DNA of 64,000 bases from NCBI GenBank assembly GCA_963714055.1, contig OY970227.1, positions 434,001-498,000 of the forward strand, in the 5' to 3' direction. Shown piece by piece: positions 25,148-35,054 of this stretch. Numbering within the stretch: position 1 is the stretch's first letter; each line of letters opens with the position of its first letter. The DNA comes from JACDBE01 sp963714055 (GTDB lineage: Bacteria; Actinomycetota; Acidimicrobiia; Spongiisociales; UBA5794). The notes beneath the pieces are model-generated. The model saw only the letters and a program-made list of their open reading frames with translations, did no database searches and was not told where the DNA came from. Made by a program: the position numbers and the translations under genes.

Positions 25148-26173
25148 GTGAAGCTCCTGGTCACCGGCCACAACGGGTACCTGGGGACGGTGATGGTCCC
25201 CGTCCTCCAAGGCGCCGGGCACGACGTGGTCGGGCTGGACAGCTACCTGTTCGCCCCGTGCATCTTCGGGGCCGACGTTCCCGACCCGCCGTCGATCCGC
25301 CTCGACATCCGCGACGTCGAGGTCGACCACCTTCGCGGGTTCGACGCCGTCGTCCATCTCGCCGGGATCTCCAACGACCCGCTGGGCGACCTCTCCCCAG
25401 ACACCACCTACGACATCAACCACCGCGCCACCGTCCGGCTGGCGGCGGTCGCCAAGGAGGCCGGGGTGCCCCGGTTCCTCTTCTCGTCGTCGTGCAGCCT
25501 GTACGGCGCCCAGGGGGACGCCATGATCGACGAGGGCGGGGCGTGGAACCCGCTCACCCCGTACGGCGAGTCGAAGGCCCGGTCCGAGGTCGACCTGGCC
25601 GCCCTGGCCGGCGACGACTTCTCCCCCACCTACCTGCGCAACGCCACGGCGTACGGGGTGTCGCCCCGGCTGCGGGGCGACCTGGTGGTCAACAACCTCA
25701 CCGGCTTCGCCGTCACCACCGGCCAGGTGTTCCTCAAGAGCGACGGCTCGTCGTGGCGCCCGCTGATCCACGTCGAGGACATCGCCTTCGCCTTCCTGGC
25801 GATGCTCGAGGCGGACCGGTCGCTCGTCCACGACCAGGCCTTCAACGTCGGCGGCACCGAGGAGAACTACCGCATCTCGGATGTGGCGGCGCTGGTGGAG
25901 GAGCTGGTGCCCGGCTCCAAGATCACCTTCGCCAACGAGGCGTTCGACGACCCCCGAAACTACCGGGTCGACTGCGCCAAGTTCGAGGCCGCCTTCCCCG
26001 CCGCCCGCCCCCGGTGGACGGTGCGCAAGGGCATCGAGCAACTCGCCGAGGCCTTCACCGCCAACGGGCTCACCCTCGACCAGCTGGAGGGCAAGCGCTA
26101 CCGCCGCATCGGGCACGTGCTCGAGCTGGTCGAGCAGGGCGTGCTCGACACCGACCTGCGCTGGCGGGCCTGA
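25148..26173 (+). CDS. NAD-dependent epimerase/dehydratase (extended SDR), nucleotide-sugar modifying
   Basis: 341 residues from a GTG 4 bp after the cytidylyltransferase. Glycine-rich NAD motif VTGHNGYLGTVM, catalytic Ser in FSSSCSLYG and YxxxK in PYGESKARSE, followed by the sugar-binding part FLKSDGSSWRPLIHVEDIAFAF and the typical tail motif RNYRVDCAKFE. This subgroup usually neighbours sugar C-methyltransferases. Given its position it likely acts on a CDP-activated deoxysugar, as dehydratase, epimerase or reductase. Confidence 0.88.
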   Translation: MKLLVTGHNGYLGTVMVPVLQGAGHDVVGLDSYLFAPCIFGADVPDPPSIRLDIRDVEVDHLRGFDAVVHLAGISNDPLGDLSPDTTYDINHRATVRLAAVAKEAGVPRFLFSSSCSLYGAQGDAMIDEGGAWNPLTPYGESKARSEVDLAALAGDDFSPTYLRNATAYGVSPRLRGDLVVNNLTGFAVTTGQVFLKSDGSSWRPLIHVEDIAFAFLAMLEADRSLVHDQAFNVGGTEENYRISDVAALVEELVPGSKITFANEAFDDPRNYRVDCAKFEAAFPAARPRWTVRKGIEQLAEAFTANGLTLDQLEGKRYRRIGHVLELVEQGVLDTDLRWRA

Positions 26174-26198
26174 TGACGACGCCGATGACTTCGGGCCG

Positions 26199-27440
26199 AT
26201 GAACGGCGCGGCGACGGTGCCCTGCCGATCCTGCGGCGGGGCCAACCTCAGGCCGTTCCTCGACTTGGGCGTCACACCCCTTGCCGATGCCCTGGTCGCC
26301 CCGGAGCACCTCGACGACGTCGAGGACCGTTACCCGCTCGAGGTGGCGTTCTGCCCCGACTGCGCCCTGGTCCAGATCCTCGAGGAGGTGCCCGCCGACA
26401 AGCTGTTCGTGGAGAACTACCTCTACTTCTCCGCCTACTCCGACGTCCTCATCGAGCACGGGCGCCGCCACGCCGAGGCACTGATCGAGAGCCGCGGCCT
26501 CGGACCCGAGTCGCTGGTGGTGGAGATCGGCAGCAACGACGGCACCCTGCTGCAAGCACTTCGCCGCCGCCGGGATCCCGGTGCTGGGCATCGACCCCGC
26601 CCCCGACCAGGCGGCGGCGGCCAATGCCGCCGGGGTACCCACCATCGACGCCTTCTTCGGCTCCGAGCTGGCCGGGCGGCTGCGCACGGAGGGCCGGGTG
26701 GCCGACGTGATCATCGCCAACAACGTGCTCGCCCACGTTCCCGGGCTCAACGACGTGGTGGCCGGGATGGCCACCCTGCTCGCCGAGGACGGGCTCGATC
26801 ACCCAGGAGAACCCGTGGGTGAAGCCCCTGGTCGACGACTGCGAGTTCGACACCATCTACCACGAGCACTTCTGCTACTACTCGTGCACCTCGATCGACC
26901 GGCTGATGCGCCGCCACGGGCTCTATCTCAACCACGTCGAGCACTTCCCGAAGCTCCACGGTGGAACGCTGCGCTGGCGCATGAACCGGTACGACGACCC
27001 CTCGCCGACCGTGCTCGGGTACCTCGCCGACGAGAAGGCGGCCGGGCTCGACCGGTTCGAGTACTACGCCCGCTTCGCCGAGCGGGTCGAGGGCGTGGCG
27101 GGTGCGCTGCGGACCCTGATCACCGGGTTGGTCGCCGGCGGCGCCACCGTCGCCGGGTACGGGGCGGCGGCCAAGGGAGCCACCATGCTCAACTACGTGG
27201 GCCTCGGCACCGACCTGGTTGGCTTCGTGGTCGACCGAAACCCCTACAAGCACGGGCAGGCACATGCCGGGAACCCACCAGCCGATCCTCGACCCCGCCG
27301 TCCTGATGGAACGCCGGCCCGACTACCTCCTGCTCCTCGCCTGGAACTTCGCCGACGAGATCATCGAGCAACAGGCCGGGTATCTGGCCGCCGGCGGCAA
27401 GGTGATCGTCCCGGTGCCCGAGCCGCGCATCGTCTCGTGA
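26199..27440 (+). CDS. sugar C-methyltransferase, class I SAM-dependent (three frameshifts in this sequence)
   Basis: Corrected length ~412 residues, matching the TylC3/NovU-type family. N-terminal zinc domain CRSCGGANLRPFLDLGVTPL with a second knuckle FCPDCALVQ, SAM motif VVEIGSNDGTLLQ, catalytic-region NPWVKPLVDDCEFDTIYHEH, and the C-terminal Methyltransf_14 domain (VAGYGAAAKGATMLNYVGL, then VDRNPYKHG and MPGTHQPIL). Three one-base insertions break it: an A at 26554/26555, a G at ~26796 and a base within 27257-27260. All three are removable without leaving any gap. Adds a methyl to a keto-sugar carbon. Confidence 0.85.
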
Positions 27441-28615
27441 CCGGGCCTCCCCCAGCGGCGCGGTGCCCCGCCTGCGGGGCATCCGGGCTGAACCTGTTCC
27501 ACACCCAGGATGGGCTGCCCACCAACAGCTGCCTGCTGGTCGATGACGAGGCTGAAGCGCTCGCCTTCCCCACGGGGTCGCTCCGGCTCGTCGTCTGCCC
27601 GAGCTGCGGGTTCATCTCGAACTCCGCATTCGACCCGTCCCTGGCGGAATACTCCGAGCGCTACGAGGAGACCCAGGCGTTCTCTCCCCACTTCCAGGAG
27701 TTCGCCCGCGGTCTCGCCGCCGACTGGGTCGACCGCCACGGCCTCGCCGGGGGCACCGTGGTCGAGATCGGGTGCGGCAAGGGCGAGTTCCTGGTGATGA
27801 TGGCCGAGGCCGGGATCGGAACCGGTGTCGGCATCGACCCAGGGGTACACCCGGAGCGAATCGATGGCCGTTGGGACAGCACTCTCACCTGGGTGGCCGA
27901 CAAGTTCGACGACCGGTTCGGGCCGATCGAGGCCGATGCCGTGGTGTGCCGGCACACCCTGGAGCACATCGCCCCTGTAGGGGAATTCGTGCGACGGGTA
28001 CGCACCTCGATCGGTGACCGGCTCGACACCGCCGTGCTGTTCGAGCTACCCGACACCACCCGGGTGCTCGACGAGGTCGCCTTCTGGGACGTCTACTACG
28101 AGCACTGCTCCTACTTCACCGCCGGGTCGCTGGCCCGGCTGTTCCGCGACAACGGGTTCGAGGTCGATGACGTGCGCTACGCCTACGACGACCAGTACCT
28201 GCTGCTCGAGGCACGCCCGGCGGCCGGGGCGGGGGGCGGCTGGTCGAAGGACGACGTCGCCGACACGGTCGAGGGCGTGGACCGGTTCGCCGCCGGGTTC
28301 GCCGGCATCACCCGTGACTGGACCGGCCGGGTGCAGGCCGTGGCGGACGCCGGCGGGAGCACGGTCATCTGGGGTGGGGGCTCGAAGGGGGTCGCCTTCC
28401 TCAACGCCGTCGACGCTCCGATCGCCGCCGCCGTCGACATCAACCCGCACAAGCAGGGCAAGTACATGGCGGGCACCGGGCACCGGGTGATCGCCCCGGC
28501 GGAGCTGGTCGCCATCGGCCCGAGCCTGGTGGTGGCGATGAACCCGGTCTATCTGGACGAGATCTCCGCCGAGCTCACGCGTCTCGGCTTGTCTCCCGAG
28601 CTGGTAGCAGTCTGA
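27437..28615 (+). CDS. second sugar C-methyltransferase-like SAM-dependent enzyme
   Basis: 392 residues from a GTG overlapping the previous stop (GTGA). Same three-part architecture: zinc knuckles RCPACGASG and CPSCGFISN, SAM motif VVEIGCGKGEFLVMMAEAG, CRHTLEHIAPVGEF, ELPDTTRVLDEVAFWDVYYE, and the C-terminal Methyltransf_14 part VIWGGGSKGVAFLNAV and HKQGKYMAGTGH. It is distant from its neighbour, so the pair are paralogues that may methylate different carbons or substrates. The C-terminal Rossmann-like domain is complete. Frame intact. Confidence 0.88.
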   Translation: MTGPPPAARCPACGASGLNLFHTQDGLPTNSCLLVDDEAEALAFPTGSLRLVVCPSCGFISNSAFDPSLAEYSERYEETQAFSPHFQEFARGLAADWVDRHGLAGGTVVEIGCGKGEFLVMMAEAGIGTGVGIDPGVHPERIDGRWDSTLTWVADKFDDRFGPIEADAVVCRHTLEHIAPVGEFVRRVRTSIGDRLDTAVLFELPDTTRVLDEVAFWDVYYEHCSYFTAGSLARLFRDNGFEVDDVRYAYDDQYLLLEARPAAGAGGGWSKDDVADTVEGVDRFAAGFAGITRDWTGRVQAVADAGGSTVIWGGGSKGVAFLNAVDAPIAAAVDINPHKQGKYMAGTGHRVIAPAELVAIGPSLVVAMNPVYLDEISAELTRLGLSPELVAV

Positions 28616-28691
28616 CTACGACCGCCGGTCCGGATGGGGCACCGCAACTACTTCGAGGCCATCGATACCGGAGAAGTCGCGTGATACCGGC

Positions 28692-31394
28692 CTACTGCCG
28701 CTTGCGGCGCAGCAGGTGGGCCAGGGTTTCCTCCTCGGGGAGGATCTCCCGGGTCGATTGGGCGTCAGCTGGTGCATCGGCGGGCGGCTTGGCAACCGCC
28801 GCCACCGGCTCGGGCGTCGAGGGCACCACCGCCCGCTTCCACTCGGTGAGGTCGCCGCGGGAGACCACGAGGCGTCGCAACGCCACGTCGACGAGGAAGA
28901 GCGCCAGCGCCAGGGCTGTCAGCCACGGCCAGAGTGGGACCCCGGCGTCACCCCGCAGGGGCGCCGCCTCGTACACGACGTCCGGCTCGGGGTCGACCCG
29001 GCCGCCGGTTCGCTCGGCGAGGTCGGCGCCCAGGGTCGGGTCGGGCGGGCGGAAGGCGAACTCGTCGGGATACGAGGCGACCACCCCGCTGCTCCCCGAC
29101 GCCACAAGACCGTCCGGGCTCTCCACCCGCACCGCCACCCAGTAGGCGCCGGTCTCCGGCATCGGCACCGAGACCTCGAAGCGATCCTCGGTCACCCGCT
29201 GCATGGGCACTGCGGTGACCTGGCCGGAGGCGTCGCGCACATGTGCCACCGCCACCGCGTCCAATGGCACCTCGGCTTCGTAGGCGACCCGCAGCGATCC
29301 GCCGTCGAGCCGCACCTCGGGTGGGGTCTCCCGCCCGGCGGGGAGCACGTCGCCGACCACCCTCCCCCAGAAGTCGACGAACCCGTCCCAGGTGACCCAG
29401 TCGGCGGACCAGCGGGAGGTGGCATCCGAGGTCCATGCGGTGGCCCGGCCCAGCCCGCGCTGCCAGCTGGCCAGCAGCGGATCACCGGGGCCGACCTCGA
29501 GAGCCACCGCCGAGGTCGGTTTGGGGCGGGCGAGGATGTAGCCGCGCAGCGGCGGGGCGGCGGTGAGCCCGGAGGTCACCGGCGATGCCGCCCCCAGCGC
29601 AGGCAGGAACGAGCCCTCCGCCACCAGCGGCCTGGCGACCCGCAGCGTCTCCTCGGCGAAGATCTCCGGCACCGTCTCCAGGTCCTGCCCGGCATAGAAC
29701 CTGCCCCCGCCCAACGCCGCCGCCCGGCGGAGCTGCTCACCGGACCCCTCCCCGGTGCCCACCACCGACAGGGTGATCCCTGCGCCGGCGATGTCCTCGG
29801 CCGCCGACAGCAGGTCGGGGTCGTCGCCCCACCCGTCGGTGAACAGGACCATGTGCTTGATCTCCTCGGGGGCGTCCCGAAGCGCCGCCAGCGCCTCGCG
29901 CAGCGCCGGAGAGATCTCGGTGTCGCCGGCCGGGGTGAGACCGGCCAGTGCCTGCGCCGTCACCGAGCTGTCCGGCTTGAAGTCGAGGGGTAGCGCCCAC
30001 CGGCTGCCCGAGGTGAAGGCGAGCACGCCCACCCGGTCCGTGTCCTCGAGGACGTCGATGGCCAGACCGGCGCCGGCGCGGGAGATGTCGGTCTTGTTGA
30101 CGCCGCCCTCCATCGATGGGTCGTGCTCGCTGATCCCGTCGCAGTGGCAGGCCGCCATCGACCCGGACGTGTCGATGACCAGCACCTCGGCGATCGGCTG
30201 GCGCCGGATGAGGTCATCTGGGTCGGAGGTCACCGGCAGGATCTCCTCGAGGGCGCTGTCCTGGTAGCCGCCCAGCCCGTACGACTGGTCGCCACCGATC
30301 ACCACCAGGCCACGTCCGAGGTCCTCCACGAAGGCGGCCAGGTCCACGGCGACCTCGTCGGGAGGCGCCGGCACGTTGACCAGCACCACGGCGTCGTAGA
30401 GGAGGAGGTCGTCGGCGGACGGGACCGCGGTGAGCACATGGGCCTCGAGCCCGCCGGCATCCAGGGCGCGCGCCACGTCCTCGCCTTCGCCCTGCCTGCC
30501 TTCGACCACAGCCACCTGCGCCGGGCCCAGCACGTGGACCAGCGCCTGACCCCGGTCGTTCTCGGCGATGGCGTCGAAGCCGGCCTCCACGGTGACGTCG
30601 ACGTCGAGCACGCCCGCTTCCACCGTCGGGATGGTCACCTCGACCTGGTTGGGCCCGACCGCCAGGTCGACGTCGACCGTCTGCTCCTCGCCGCCGGCGT
30701 CGACGGTCACCGTGGCAGGACCGGAGCGGGTGGCGCGGACCTCGACCTGCACCGGCACGTCGTCGCCCTCCCGCGCCACCGCCGGGGCGTGCACCGACGA
30801 AACCTGGGCGTCCGACGAGAGCCCGCCCTCGAAGATCACGGTGTCCACGGCGATGCCGGCGTCGGCGAGGTCGCCGACGACCGAGCGTGCCGAGCCAACG
30901 GTTTCGACGCCATCGGTGAGCACCACGATGCGCCGCGACCCCTCGGTGGGGAGCACCGCTGCGGTGGAACGGAGCGCCGAGGCCAGGTCGGTGGCGTCGG
31001 TGGCCACCACGGTGCGGATCGGGTCTGCGGTGGCGTCCTCGGCCAGGGACCGGTCGAGCCGGACGTCACGGCCGAACACGGCTACCGCGGTTCGGTCTCC
31101 GGGACGAGAAGCCTCGATCGCCTCCGCCAGGTACGCGTCCTGGGCGGCCACGATGGAGGCGGTGACCGAGGCGGAGCGGTCGACCAGGAATGCCACGCTG
31201 CGCCGGTCCGATCCGGTGACCAGCACCGGCTGGGCAAGGGAGAGCACCAGCAACGCAACCGCGACCAGGCGGACGACCACCGCCGCCCGCTGCTGGCCCA
31301 CCGGGACGACCCGGTGGCCGCGTCGGGCCACCGCCCACACCAGCAGGGCGGCGGGGATGAACAGCAGCAGCGCCCACGGGTAGGTGAGAGTCAT
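28692..31394 (-). CDS. VWA and GATase1-like membrane protein of the MoxR operon
   Basis: 900 residues from ATG 31394 (MTLTYPWALLLFIPAALLVW). Two N-terminal membrane helices, a first VWA domain with MIDAS DRSAS (VAFLVDRSASVTAS), a Ser/Thr beta region, a class I glutamine-amidotransferase-like segment (LYDAVVLVNVPAPP...LVVIGGDQSYGLGGYQ) without the catalytic Cys, a second VWA with MIDAS VLVIDTSGSM, and a C-terminal helix (WPWLTALALALFLVDVALRRL) before a charged cytoplasmic tail. Last gene of the eight-gene operon, overlapping the BatA-like gene by 4 bp. Probable envelope protein complex partner of MoxR. Confidence 0.85.
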   Translation of the reverse strand: MTLTYPWALLLFIPAALLVWAVARRGHRVVPVGQQRAAVVVRLVAVALLVLSLAQPVLVTGSDRRSVAFLVDRSASVTASIVAAQDAYLAEAIEASRPGDRTAVAVFGRDVRLDRSLAEDATADPIRTVVATDATDLASALRSTAAVLPTEGSRRIVVLTDGVETVGSARSVVGDLADAGIAVDTVIFEGGLSSDAQVSSVHAPAVAREGDDVPVQVEVRATRSGPATVTVDAGGEEQTVDVDLAVGPNQVEVTIPTVEAGVLDVDVTVEAGFDAIAENDRGQALVHVLGPAQVAVVEGRQGEGEDVARALDAGGLEAHVLTAVPSADDLLLYDAVVLVNVPAPPDEVAVDLAAFVEDLGRGLVVIGGDQSYGLGGYQDSALEEILPVTSDPDDLIRRQPIAEVLVIDTSGSMAACHCDGISEHDPSMEGGVNKTDISRAGAGLAIDVLEDTDRVGVLAFTSGSRWALPLDFKPDSSVTAQALAGLTPAGDTEISPALREALAALRDAPEEIKHMVLFTDGWGDDPDLLSAAEDIAGAGITLSVVGTGEGSGEQLRRAAALGGGRFYAGQDLETVPEIFAEETLRVARPLVAEGSFLPALGAASPVTSGLTAAPPLRGYILARPKPTSAVALEVGPGDPLLASWQRGLGRATAWTSDATSRWSADWVTWDGFVDFWGRVVGDVLPAGRETPPEVRLDGGSLRVAYEAEVPLDAVAVAHVRDASGQVTAVPMQRVTEDRFEVSVPMPETGAYWVAVRVESPDGLVASGSSGVVASYPDEFAFRPPDPTLGADLAERTGGRVDPEPDVVYEAAPLRGDAGVPLWPWLTALALALFLVDVALRRLVVSRGDLTEWKRAVVPSTPEPVAAVAKPPADAPADAQSTREILPEEETLAHLLRRKRQ

Positions 31395-33220
31395 GTCGCC
31401 ACCGTCCCGCTCGTCGGCCGCCGCCGGTCCCGCCGCCACGGGCGGGGCCGGCCGAACGCCACCCACCACTCGAGCAGCACCAGGGCAAGCAGCAGCGCCA
31501 CGATCAGCGGCGCCCACTCCCGGATGAGGGTGGTGTCCTCGAGCCCGCCGTCATCCGGTTCGACCACGGCGATGGTACGCGGCGAAGCCGCCGACTCGGC
31601 GGCGACGAAGCGGCGTGTTGCCAGCACTTCGCCGACCGGCTCACCAAAGGCGTCGACGTAGCCGACCCGGTAGATGCCGGGCTGTTCCGTGCGGGCGAAT
31701 TCCAGCACCGAGGCATCGAGCTCCACCGTCTCGCCTGCGGGTGTCGTCACCACCGTGGAGGCGCCGGCGGGTGGCGCCACCGGGATCGGCGTCCCGGCAT
31801 CGGCCACCGCCTCGGCACCGAGCCGGCTCCCCGCCAGCCAGTCGATGATGCGTGCGCCGAGCACCGGGAAGGTGACCTGAACCGGCAGGTTCGAACGCAC
31901 CGGGTCGAAGGTGAAGTAGACGGCGCGGTGGCCGTCCACCTCGCCGAGCAGGATCAGGGGCACGTCGCCGGCGGAGACGATCGGCACCCACCCTTCCGCC
32001 TGGACGATGTCGGCCTCTGCCACCGTCACCGTCGAGAAGTCGAGACCGTCGATCAGCGGCTCCCCCGGCTGGGTGAAGGTGATCACCGGGTTGTCCAACC
32101 GGCCGACCACGTCGACGCCGTCCGGAGGCACCTCGGGGCGGATCATCCAGGTGGGACGGTCGATGGTGGAGCCGTCCCCGCCGTCCATCACCACCAGGTC
32201 CGGCTCGGTGCCCTGAGGGCGGGCAACCCCTGGCATGGCGGCCAGCAGGGCATCGAGGAACGGTGAGACCTCGCCGGTGGTGGCCACGGCCAGCTGGGTG
32301 CCTCCGGTCAGGACCAGGGAGGCGGTGTCGTCGAGCGCGTTGCCGTCCGGCCCGGTGAGCAACCGCGCCTCCACCACCTGGCCGGGCCCGGCGTCGATGG
32401 GGAACAGTTGCCGTCCGGACTCCCCCGGCCCCAGGTCGAAGTCGACGGTGCCCACCTCGAGCCCGTCGACGGTGATCGCCACCGGGGCGGTCGCCGGGCT
32501 CCCCGAGAACGAGGTGACCTCGACGAACACCCGGGCAACGCCCTCCCCGGCGTCGCCGGGGCCGAACCCGGTGATCGCCAGGTTGTCGTCGACGGCGTCG
32601 AAGAGCAGGTGGCGGCCATCGGAGACCGGCTCGGTGACGGCACCTTCCACTGCGCCGTCGCTGAGCAGCAGCATGGTGGTGGGCCGGTCTGGCGTTGCCA
32701 GGCCGCGGGCGAGGCGGATGGCGCCTTCGAGGTCGGCGGTCCCGCCGCCGGCGGCGAGCTCGTCGACCACACCGGTCAACGTGCTCGGCTCGCGGGAGAA
32801 GGCGGTCAGGACCCTGGCCTGAGGGCCGGCTTCGACGATCGAGACCAGCTTCTCGTCCGACGCCTCGGCGACCAGGTCGAGCAGCTCGGCCCGGGCCGCC
32901 TCCATCCGACCGGCGGTGGCCATCGACCCGGAGGTGTCGACCACGAGCACGGTGTGCGGGCCCAGCAGGGTGGCCTCGCGGAAGAACGGGCGGGCCAGCG
33001 CCAGGGCGAACAGGACCAGGGCGAGCAGTTGGAGCAGCAGGGCGGCGGTGATCTCCAGCCGCTTCCACGGTACCGAGGACGAGACGAACTCCTCCTCGCC
33101 CTCCCACAGCCGGACGCTGGACACCTCGACCCCGCTGCGGCGCGACCTCAACATGTAGAGGACCACCAGCGGGATCGACAGCGCCAGGGCGGCCAGGCCG
33201 AACGGGGCGAGCAGGCTCAC
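31391..33220 (-). CDS. BatA-type VWA membrane protein
   Basis: 609 residues, start GTG at 33220 overlapping the DUF58 stop (GTGA); an in-frame TTG at 33229 is less likely. The BatA N-terminal pair of helices (LAPFGLAALALSIPLVVLYML and ITAALLLQLLALVLFALALAR) is followed by a VWA domain with intact MIDAS LVVDTSGSMATA, a long beta-rich extracytoplasmic region, and a final helix APLIVALLLALVLLEWWVAF with a basic tail. BatA proteins work with MoxR and DUF58 proteins in envelope or metal-loading complexes. Confidence 0.88.
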   Translation of the reverse strand: MSLLAPFGLAALALSIPLVVLYMLRSRRSGVEVSSVRLWEGEEEFVSSSVPWKRLEITAALLLQLLALVLFALALARPFFREATLLGPHTVLVVDTSGSMATAGRMEAARAELLDLVAEASDEKLVSIVEAGPQARVLTAFSREPSTLTGVVDELAAGGGTADLEGAIRLARGLATPDRPTTMLLLSDGAVEGAVTEPVSDGRHLLFDAVDDNLAITGFGPGDAGEGVARVFVEVTSFSGSPATAPVAITVDGLEVGTVDFDLGPGESGRQLFPIDAGPGQVVEARLLTGPDGNALDDTASLVLTGGTQLAVATTGEVSPFLDALLAAMPGVARPQGTEPDLVVMDGGDGSTIDRPTWMIRPEVPPDGVDVVGRLDNPVITFTQPGEPLIDGLDFSTVTVAEADIVQAEGWVPIVSAGDVPLILLGEVDGHRAVYFTFDPVRSNLPVQVTFPVLGARIIDWLAGSRLGAEAVADAGTPIPVAPPAGASTVVTTPAGETVELDASVLEFARTEQPGIYRVGYVDAFGEPVGEVLATRRFVAAESAASPRTIAVVEPDDGGLEDTTLIREWAPLIVALLLALVLLEWWVAFGRPRPWRRDRRRPTSGTVAT

Positions 33221-34082
33221 CGCACCCAACCCTCCCCGACGAGGTCACGCAACGCCCCGTCGACGGAGTCGGGACCGGCGGTGACCAGCACGTGATCGAG
33301 CCCGGCACGGCGGGCCCGTCGCCTCGCCTCTGCAACGAAGGTGCTCGACCGGGTCCGGTACCGCTCCAAGGCCGCCGAGCTCAACGACACCCGCACCTCC
33401 TGATGGGTCTCCGAATCACGAAGGGTCAGGTCTCCCGAGAGGGTCGGCTGGAGCTCGTCGGGGCCGAGCACGTGGACCACCACGCCGCCACCGAGGGCAC
33501 CGAGCACGTCGAGGGCGCCCTCCCAGCCGGGGGCGAGGAGATCGCTCACCAGCACCACGGGGCCACGATGGGCGCCGGGGGCGGCGAGGAGTCGGGCCGC
33601 CGCCGGCAGGTCGGTGCCGCCCTTCGACTCGAGGTTCTCCAGCCACCGCTCGAGCCGGGGCCAGGCCGACACGTGCCGGGCCCACGGGCCCTGCAACGAC
33701 GGCCGGCCCGGACCGGGAACGGTCGCCAGCCGCACCCGCTCCCCGGAGGCCAGCCCCAGGTAGGCGACCATCGCCGTCAGCCGCTGCGCCGTGGGGAACT
33801 TGTCGCCGAATCCCATCGACGCCGAGTTGTCGACCACCACCTGGAGGGGCATCTCGTCCTCGGCCTCGAAGAGACGGACGAGCACCACCCCGAGCCGGGC
33901 CCACAGGTTGTAGTCGATGCGGCGGAAGTCGTCGCCCGGGTGGTACTCGCGGTAGTCGGCGAAGTCGAGACTCTCGCCCATCCGCACCGATCGGTGCGAG
34001 CCGCTCCACACACCACGGAGCCGGCGCTTGCCCCGCAGCGCCAGCCGGTCGAGCCGGGTCCGCAGCTCGGCGTCGAGCAGCA

Positions 34083-34083
<1 letters not shown>
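33217..34083 (-). CDS. DUF58 domain protein of the MoxR operon
   Basis: 288 residues. The DUF58 signature is YREYHPGDDFRRIDYNLWAR followed by VRLFEAEDEMPLQVVVDNSASM, which also is the beginning of a VWA-like fold; the rest includes LVSDLLAPGWEGALDVLGAL. DUF58 proteins are the standard companion of MoxR ATPases and VWA proteins. The start ATG overlaps the MoxR stop by one base (TGATG). No membrane helices, so cytoplasmic. Confidence 0.9.
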
Positions 34084-35050
<967 letters not shown>

Positions 35051-35054
<4 letters not shown>

